Assembly (NCBI RefSeq): GCF_018524365.1 | Contig: NZ_JAEKFT010000028.1 | Span: 1-59,238, forward strand | DNA from: Denitromonas iodatirespirans | GTDB taxonomy: Bacteria; Pseudomonadota; Gammaproteobacteria; Burkholderiales; Rhodocyclaceae | DNA: 59,238 nucleotides | Direction of reading: 5' to 3' | In this document: positions 55,793 to 59,238 of the stretch, one piece after another | Layout: each line of letters begins with the position of its first letter | How positions within the stretch are numbered: the stretch's first letter is position 1 | The notes under the pieces: model-generated | Told to the model about the DNA's origin: nothing | The model's input: the letters and a program-made list of their open reading frames with translations, nothing else | The model's database searches: none | Made by a program: the position numbers and the translations under genes

Positions 55793-56872
55793 ATGCCTGC
55801 GTCAATCCTGCTTCATATCGACGATGTCCGCATCAAGGAAATCAAGGAACTGGTGCCGCCCTCCCATGTCCTGCGCGAATTTCCGGCCACCGAGCGGGCT
55901 GCGGCCACGTCCTATGAAGCGCGTCAGGCCCTGCACCGCATCCTCTACGGCGCCGACGACCGCCTGCTGGTGATCATCGGCCCCTGTTCGATCCACGACT
56001 ACGAAGCGGCGATGGAATACGCCCGCCTGCTCAAGGAAGAGGCCGACCGGCTCAAGGACGATCTGCTCATCGTCATGCGCGTGTACTTCGAAAAGCCGCG
56101 CACCACGGTGGGCTGGAAAGGGCTGATCAACGACCCCTACCTCGACAACAGCTTCAAGATCAACGAAGGCGTGCGCCTGGCGCGCAAGCTGCTGTGGGAC
56201 ATCAACGAGATCGGCCTGCCCTGCGGCACCGAATTCCTCGACATGATCACCCCGCAATACATCGGCGATCTCATCAGCTGGGGCGCCATCGGCGCGCGCA
56301 CCACCGAAAGCCAGGTGCACCGCGAGCTGGCCTCGGGGCTGTCCTGCCCGGTGGGCTTCAAGAACGGCACCGACGGCAACATCCGCATCGCCGTGGACGC
56401 CATCAAGGCCGCGCAGTCGCCGCACCATTTCCTGTCGGTGACCAAGGCCGGGCACTCGGCCATCGTGTCCACCCGCGGCAACGAGGACTGCCACGTGATC
56501 CTGCGTGGCGGCAAGAACACCAACTACGACGCGGCCAGCGTCGACGCCGCCTGCAAGGAGCTGGCCGCCAGCTCGGTGCCGGCGCGGGTGATGATCGACT
56601 TCTCTCATGCCAACAGCCGCAAGCAGCACCAGCTGCAGATCGAGGTGGCCGAAGACGTGGCCGGCCAGATGGCCGCCGGCGACGATCGCATCATCGGCGT
56701 GATGGTCGAATCCCACCTCAAGGACGGCCGGCAAGACCTCAAGCCCGGCGTCGAGCTGGAATACGGCAAGAGCATCACCGACGCCTGCATCGGGTGGGAA
56801 GACAGCGTGCGGGTGCTCAACCTGCTCGCCGAAGCGGTGCGCAACCGCCGCGTGCAGCGCGCCAGCGCCTGA
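55793..56872 (+). CDS. aroG: 3-deoxy-7-phosphoheptulonate (DAHP) synthase, class I
   Basis: The first enzyme of the shikimate pathway joins phosphoenolpyruvate and erythrose 4-phosphate. The 359-residue product has the class I AroFGH motifs LLVIIGPCSIHDYEAAMEYA, MRVYFEKPRTTVGWKGLIND, GARTTESQVHRELASGLSCP, RGGKNTNYD and IDFSHANSRKQH, with metal and substrate ligands in place. The ATG at 55793 agrees with the family; the frame is open 54 bases further upstream. It is followed by a hairpin terminator. Confidence 0.95.
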   Translation: MPASILLHIDDVRIKEIKELVPPSHVLREFPATERAAATSYEARQALHRILYGADDRLLVIIGPCSIHDYEAAMEYARLLKEEADRLKDDLLIVMRVYFEKPRTTVGWKGLINDPYLDNSFKINEGVRLARKLLWDINEIGLPCGTEFLDMITPQYIGDLISWGAIGARTTESQVHRELASGLSCPVGFKNGTDGNIRIAVDAIKAAQSPHHFLSVTKAGHSAIVSTRGNEDCHVILRGGKNTNYDAASVDAACKELAASSVPARVMIDFSHANSRKQHQLQIEVAEDVAGQMAAGDDRIIGVMVESHLKDGRQDLKPGVELEYGKSITDACIGWEDSVRVLNLLAEAVRNRRVQRASA

Positions 56873-56893
56873 GCGGCATCGCTGTTTGCGAGG

Positions 56894-56917
56894 AAGCCCG
56901 CCGCGTGCGGGCTTTTT
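56894..56917 (+). terminator. Intrinsic terminator after aroG
   Basis: AAGCCCGC and GCGGGCTT form an 8-bp stem with a five-base loop, followed by a T-run (TTTTT counting the stem end). Confidence 0.85.
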
Positions 56918-56935
56918 CATGGCCGGGCTGTGTTG

Positions 56936-57005
56936 ATCCCCTGCAAGGGTTAACTTGATTTAATCCCCTGCGGGGAATAAATTGCAGCTATCCCCTGTAG
57001 GGGGT
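56936..57005. promoter_or_regulatory. Three tandem palindromic operators of hipBA
   Basis: ATCCCCTGCAAGGGTT (56936-56951), ATCCCCTGCGGGGAAT (56963-56978) and ATCCCCTGTAGGGGGT (56990-57005) are three palindromes with an exact 27-base period. They end 16 bases before the hipB start. The layout and ATCC/GGAT-type arms are like known HipB operators. Confidence 0.75.
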
Positions 57006-57021
57006 TTTTGGGGAGTGCTGC

Positions 57022-57270
57022 ATGTCCTTCGTCATGACCTCGCCCGACCAGCTCGGGCCCATCCTCAAGGGGCTGCGCAAGGCGCGCGCGCTGACCCAGC
57101 TGGAGGTCGCGCGGCAAAGCGGGCTCACGCAGAAAACCGTGTCGCTGCTCGAAACCGACCCGGCGCGCTGCCGGGTCGACACCCTGGCGCGCTACCTGGC
57201 CACGGTGCAGGCCACGCTCAGCCTCGACCTGAACGCGCCGGCCGCCGCCCCCGACGACGAGGCCTGGTGA
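57022..57270 (+). CDS. hipB: HipB-like antitoxin and transcriptional repressor
   Basis: HipB neutralises HipA and represses the operon. The 82-residue product is a single Cro/C1-type helix-turn-helix domain (LRKARALTQLEVARQSGLTQ, KTVSLLETDPARCRVDTLAR) with a short tail (LSLDLNAPAAAPDDEAW). A GGGGAG sequence precedes the ATG. Its stop overlaps the hipA start by one base. Three operators lie directly upstream. Confidence 0.88.
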   Translation: MSFVMTSPDQLGPILKGLRKARALTQLEVARQSGLTQKTVSLLETDPARCRVDTLARYLATVQATLSLDLNAPAAAPDDEAW

Positions 57271-58586
57271 TGGGGCGGCCGCGCGCCTCGACGGCGCTCG
57301 GGCTGTGGATGAACGGCCAGCATGTCGGTCGCTGGGCGGTGAGCGCCCGCGGCGAGCACCGCCTGAGCTATGCGCCGGCCTGGATCGACGCGCCGCTCGG
57401 GCGCCCGGTGTCGCTGTCGATGCCGCTGCGCCCGGCAGACGCGCCCTACACCGGCGAGGTGGTGCGCAATTTCTTCGAAAACCTGCTGCCCGACAACACC
57501 GCCATCCGCCAGCGCATCGCCCGCCAGTTCGGCACCACCACCGAAGCCTTCGGCCTGCTCGCCGAAATCGGCCGCGATTGCGTCGGCGCCCTGCAACTGC
57601 TGCCCGAGGGGCAAACGCCCGACGACACCGCGGCGGTGCGCGCCGAGCCGCTGAGCGATGCGCAGGTCGAGGCGCATCTGGCCCGCCAGCGCAGCGCGCC
57701 CGCCTTCGGCGCCGACGAAGAAAACACCTTCCGCATCTCGCTCGCCGGCGCGCAGGAAAAGAGCGCCTTCCTGTGGCACGACGGCGCCTGGTGCCGGCCG
57801 CTGGGCAGCACGCCGACAACCCACATCTTCAAGCTGCCGCTGGGGCAGGTGCCCGGCGGCATCGACCTGAGCACCTCGGTGGAAAACGAATGGCTGTGCC
57901 TGCGCCTGCTGGCGGCCTTCGGCGTGCCGGTGGCCGAGTCGCAACTGCTGCGCTTCGGCCAGCAGCGCGTGCTGAGCGTGACCCGCTTCGACCGGCGCCG
58001 CAGCGCACAGGGCCGCTGGCTGCGCCTGCCGCAGGAAGACTTCGCCCAGGTCTTCGGCATCGACCCCAACCTGAAATACGAAAGCCACGGCGGCCCCGGC
58101 GTGCGCGACATCCTCGACCGCCTGCTCGGCTCGACCCAGGCCGCCACCGACCGCGCCGACTTCTTCCGCAGCCAGGTGCTGTTCTGGATGCTCGCCGCCA
58201 TCGACGGCCACGCCAAGAACTTCAGTGTGTTCATCGAGCCGCGCGGCCGCTACCGGCTCACGCCGCGCTACGACGTGCTCTCCGCCTACCCGGTGATGGG
58301 GCACGGCGCTGGGCGGCTGTCGCCGCACAAGATCAAGATGGCCATGGCCGTGTGGGGGCGCAACCGCCACTACCGCTGGTCGGAGATGCGCCGCGCGCAC
58401 TTCGAGCAGACCGCCACCGATTGCCGCGTGCCCGACGCCGCCGCGATCATCGACACCCTGGTGGCCCGCACCCCGCAAGCCATCGCCGACGTGTCCGCCG
58501 CCTTGCCCAAGGGCTTCCCCCCGGCGCTGGCCGAGGCCGTGTTCGACGGCCTCGCCCGCGCCGCGCAGACGCTGGCGGCGGGCTGA
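57270..58586 (+). CDS. hipA: HipA-like serine/threonine kinase toxin
   Basis: HipA kinases inactivate translation factors such as glutamyl-tRNA synthetase, causing growth arrest. The 438-residue product has the N-terminal couple-hipA domain (FFENLLPDNTAIRQRIARQF) and the kinase core with RISLAGAQEKSAFLW, IFKLPLGQVPGG and ENEWLCLRLLAAFG. The catalytic loop is FWMLAAIDGHAKNFSVF and the metal-binding segment LTPRYDVLSAYP. Catalytic Asp and Asn are intact. It is co-translated with hipB. Confidence 0.9.
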   Translation: MGRPRASTALGLWMNGQHVGRWAVSARGEHRLSYAPAWIDAPLGRPVSLSMPLRPADAPYTGEVVRNFFENLLPDNTAIRQRIARQFGTTTEAFGLLAEIGRDCVGALQLLPEGQTPDDTAAVRAEPLSDAQVEAHLARQRSAPAFGADEENTFRISLAGAQEKSAFLWHDGAWCRPLGSTPTTHIFKLPLGQVPGGIDLSTSVENEWLCLRLLAAFGVPVAESQLLRFGQQRVLSVTRFDRRRSAQGRWLRLPQEDFAQVFGIDPNLKYESHGGPGVRDILDRLLGSTQAATDRADFFRSQVLFWMLAAIDGHAKNFSVFIEPRGRYRLTPRYDVLSAYPVMGHGAGRLSPHKIKMAMAVWGRNRHYRWSEMRRAHFEQTATDCRVPDAAAIIDTLVARTPQAIADVSAALPKGFPPALAEAVFDGLARAAQTLAAG

Positions 58587-58598
58587 GCGATTGCGCGG

Positions 58599-58886
58599 CT
58601 ATTTGTGCGCGATCGCCTTCTTGGTGAACAGGTAGTCCTTCATCTCTTTAGAGAAGGCCGGGTCCTTGCGCCGGATCCACTCCAGCACCATCGCCGCGTG
58701 CTCCTTCTCCTCGTCCCGGTTGTGCTCCAGGATGGCTTTGAGCTCCTTGTCCTTACAGGCATCGGCGCGCTGGTTGTACCAGTCGACCGCCTCCAGCTCT
58801 TCCATCAGCGAGACGATCGCCCGGTGCATGTCGCGGGTCTCGTCGGACAGCTCTTCAATCGGTTCGTGATAGCCAACACTCGACAT
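58599..58886 (-). CDS. Encapsulated-ferritin-like (EncFtn) protein without targeting tail
   Basis: EncFtn proteins form ring-shaped decamers with a ferroxidase centre at the dimer interface and normally sit inside encapsulin shells. The 95-residue product matches the family in its two helices (SLMEELEAVDWYNQRADA; HNRDEEKEHAAMVLEWIRR). Glu30, Glu32, Trp36, Glu60 and His63 occupy the positions of the known iron ligands and gate. It ends at YLFTKKAIAHK, lacking the C-terminal extension and loading peptide of encapsulated members, and no encapsulin gene is near. It converges on hipA. The start is the ATG at 58886, preceded by AAAGGAGAC. Confidence 0.87.
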   Translation of the reverse strand: MSSVGYHEPIEELSDETRDMHRAIVSLMEELEAVDWYNQRADACKDKELKAILEHNRDEEKEHAAMVLEWIRRKDPAFSKEMKDYLFTKKAIAHK

Positions 58887-59011
58887 CTTGGTCTCCTTTC
58901 CGGTGGACGGGGGCGTTTCAGTTTGCCAGTGGGCGGGGCGTCGGGGAAGGGTGGGGGCGTCGTCGGGGATTCAGATGACGGCGGAGCAAGTCAAGATAGT
59001 TGTCGCCTGAT

Positions 59012-59238
59012 TCATGCAACTAACGCGAGTATGCCTTCAGCATGTAGTGTCGCATTGACGACAGCGTCTCGCTCCGGATTGAGCGTCACGAGGCCGATAT
59101 GCGACCAATCGCGCGTGTGGCGCGACCAGCGCCGCGGGTTGCGCTCGCGAGCGTGCAGGTAGGTCTGGTGACGCGCGGCCAGGATGTTGCGATCTTCACC
59201 CGCGTGGCGCTGCGCAGGGCTCACGTACCGGATGCCAC
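59012..59238 (-). mobile_element. IS3-family transposase, C-terminal fragment (runs off the window)
   Basis: The frame is open from the window edge to a TGA at 59012-59014 and encodes RYVSPAQRHAGEDRNILAAR, then RERNPRRWSRHTRDW and VTLNPERDAV. This is the typical C-terminus of IS3-type OrfB integrases, after the last catalytic Glu region. Whether the element is complete upstream cannot be seen. No terminal inverted repeat is recognised downstream in the 125 bases before the EncFtn gene. Confidence 0.8.

Overview
This is a GC-rich proteobacterial chromosome segment, most likely a betaproteobacterium of the Rhodocyclales type (Thauera/Azoarcus/Zoogloea relatives). That placement is inferred from base composition, from an E3 subunit carrying its own lipoyl domain, from the homodimeric-type AceE, and from the pmbA/darP divergent pair; no rRNA or marker gene is present to prove it.

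Layout. (1) 1-1120: scar-like left edge with the tail of an unknown gene and a short beta-propeller protein that looks like the C-terminal end of a larger WD40 protein. (2) 1466-13441: flagellar basal-body and switch genes fliF-G-H-I-J-K-L-M-N on the minus strand, divergent from the sigma-54 regulators flrB-flrC and fliE on the plus strand; fliE has a near-perfect -24/-12 promoter. (3) 13556-16700: thioesterase, SAM methyltransferase, thioredoxin-reductase-like flavoprotein, a truncated second copy of the thioesterase 5' end, and a small secreted repeat protein. (4) 16937-27609: a TetR-controlled RND efflux system split over two strands (outer-membrane factor plus lipoprotein hydrolase on minus; TetR, adaptor and pump on plus), then a DUF4345-type membrane protein framed by a 295-bp direct repeat of the pump gene's 3' end, an SDR and an MFS exporter. 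(5) 27840-34677: pyruvate dehydrogenase genes aceE-aceF and lpdA, separated by an Lrp/AsnC regulator. (6) 34744-47020: an ectoine/hydroxyectoine utilisation cluster (a PLP enzyme, eutE, two tandem eutD copies, eutC, enuR, eutB, eutA, TRAP permease subunits, and a divergent TRAP binding protein). (7) 47225-59238: housekeeping and accessory genes (MOSC protein, orphan TRAP binding protein, pmbA, darP, mog, a PAS-GGDEF cyclase, msrQ-msrP, aroG, hipB-hipA, an encapsulated-ferritin-like protein without encapsulin, and an IS3-type transposase fragment at the edge).

How it works together. The ectoine block encodes uptake (TRAP), conversion of hydroxyectoine (EutABC), ring opening (EutD) and deacetylation (EutE) to 2,4-diaminobutyrate, under the MocR-type regulator EnuR. 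The usual last two enzymes (transaminase and semialdehyde dehydrogenase) are absent from the window. A shared 16-bp CTAG-centred motif lies upstream of the TRAP operon, upstream of the binding-protein gene, between enuR and eutC, and also upstream of aceE.

The most unusual items are the two eutD copies whose differences are concentrated in one N-terminal segment, the encapsulin-less EncFtn-like protein, the three hipBA operator palindromes with an exact 27-bp period, and several duplication scars (RND 3' end, thioesterase 5' end, repeat element extending the adaptor protein). No tRNA, rRNA or CRISPR array was seen.
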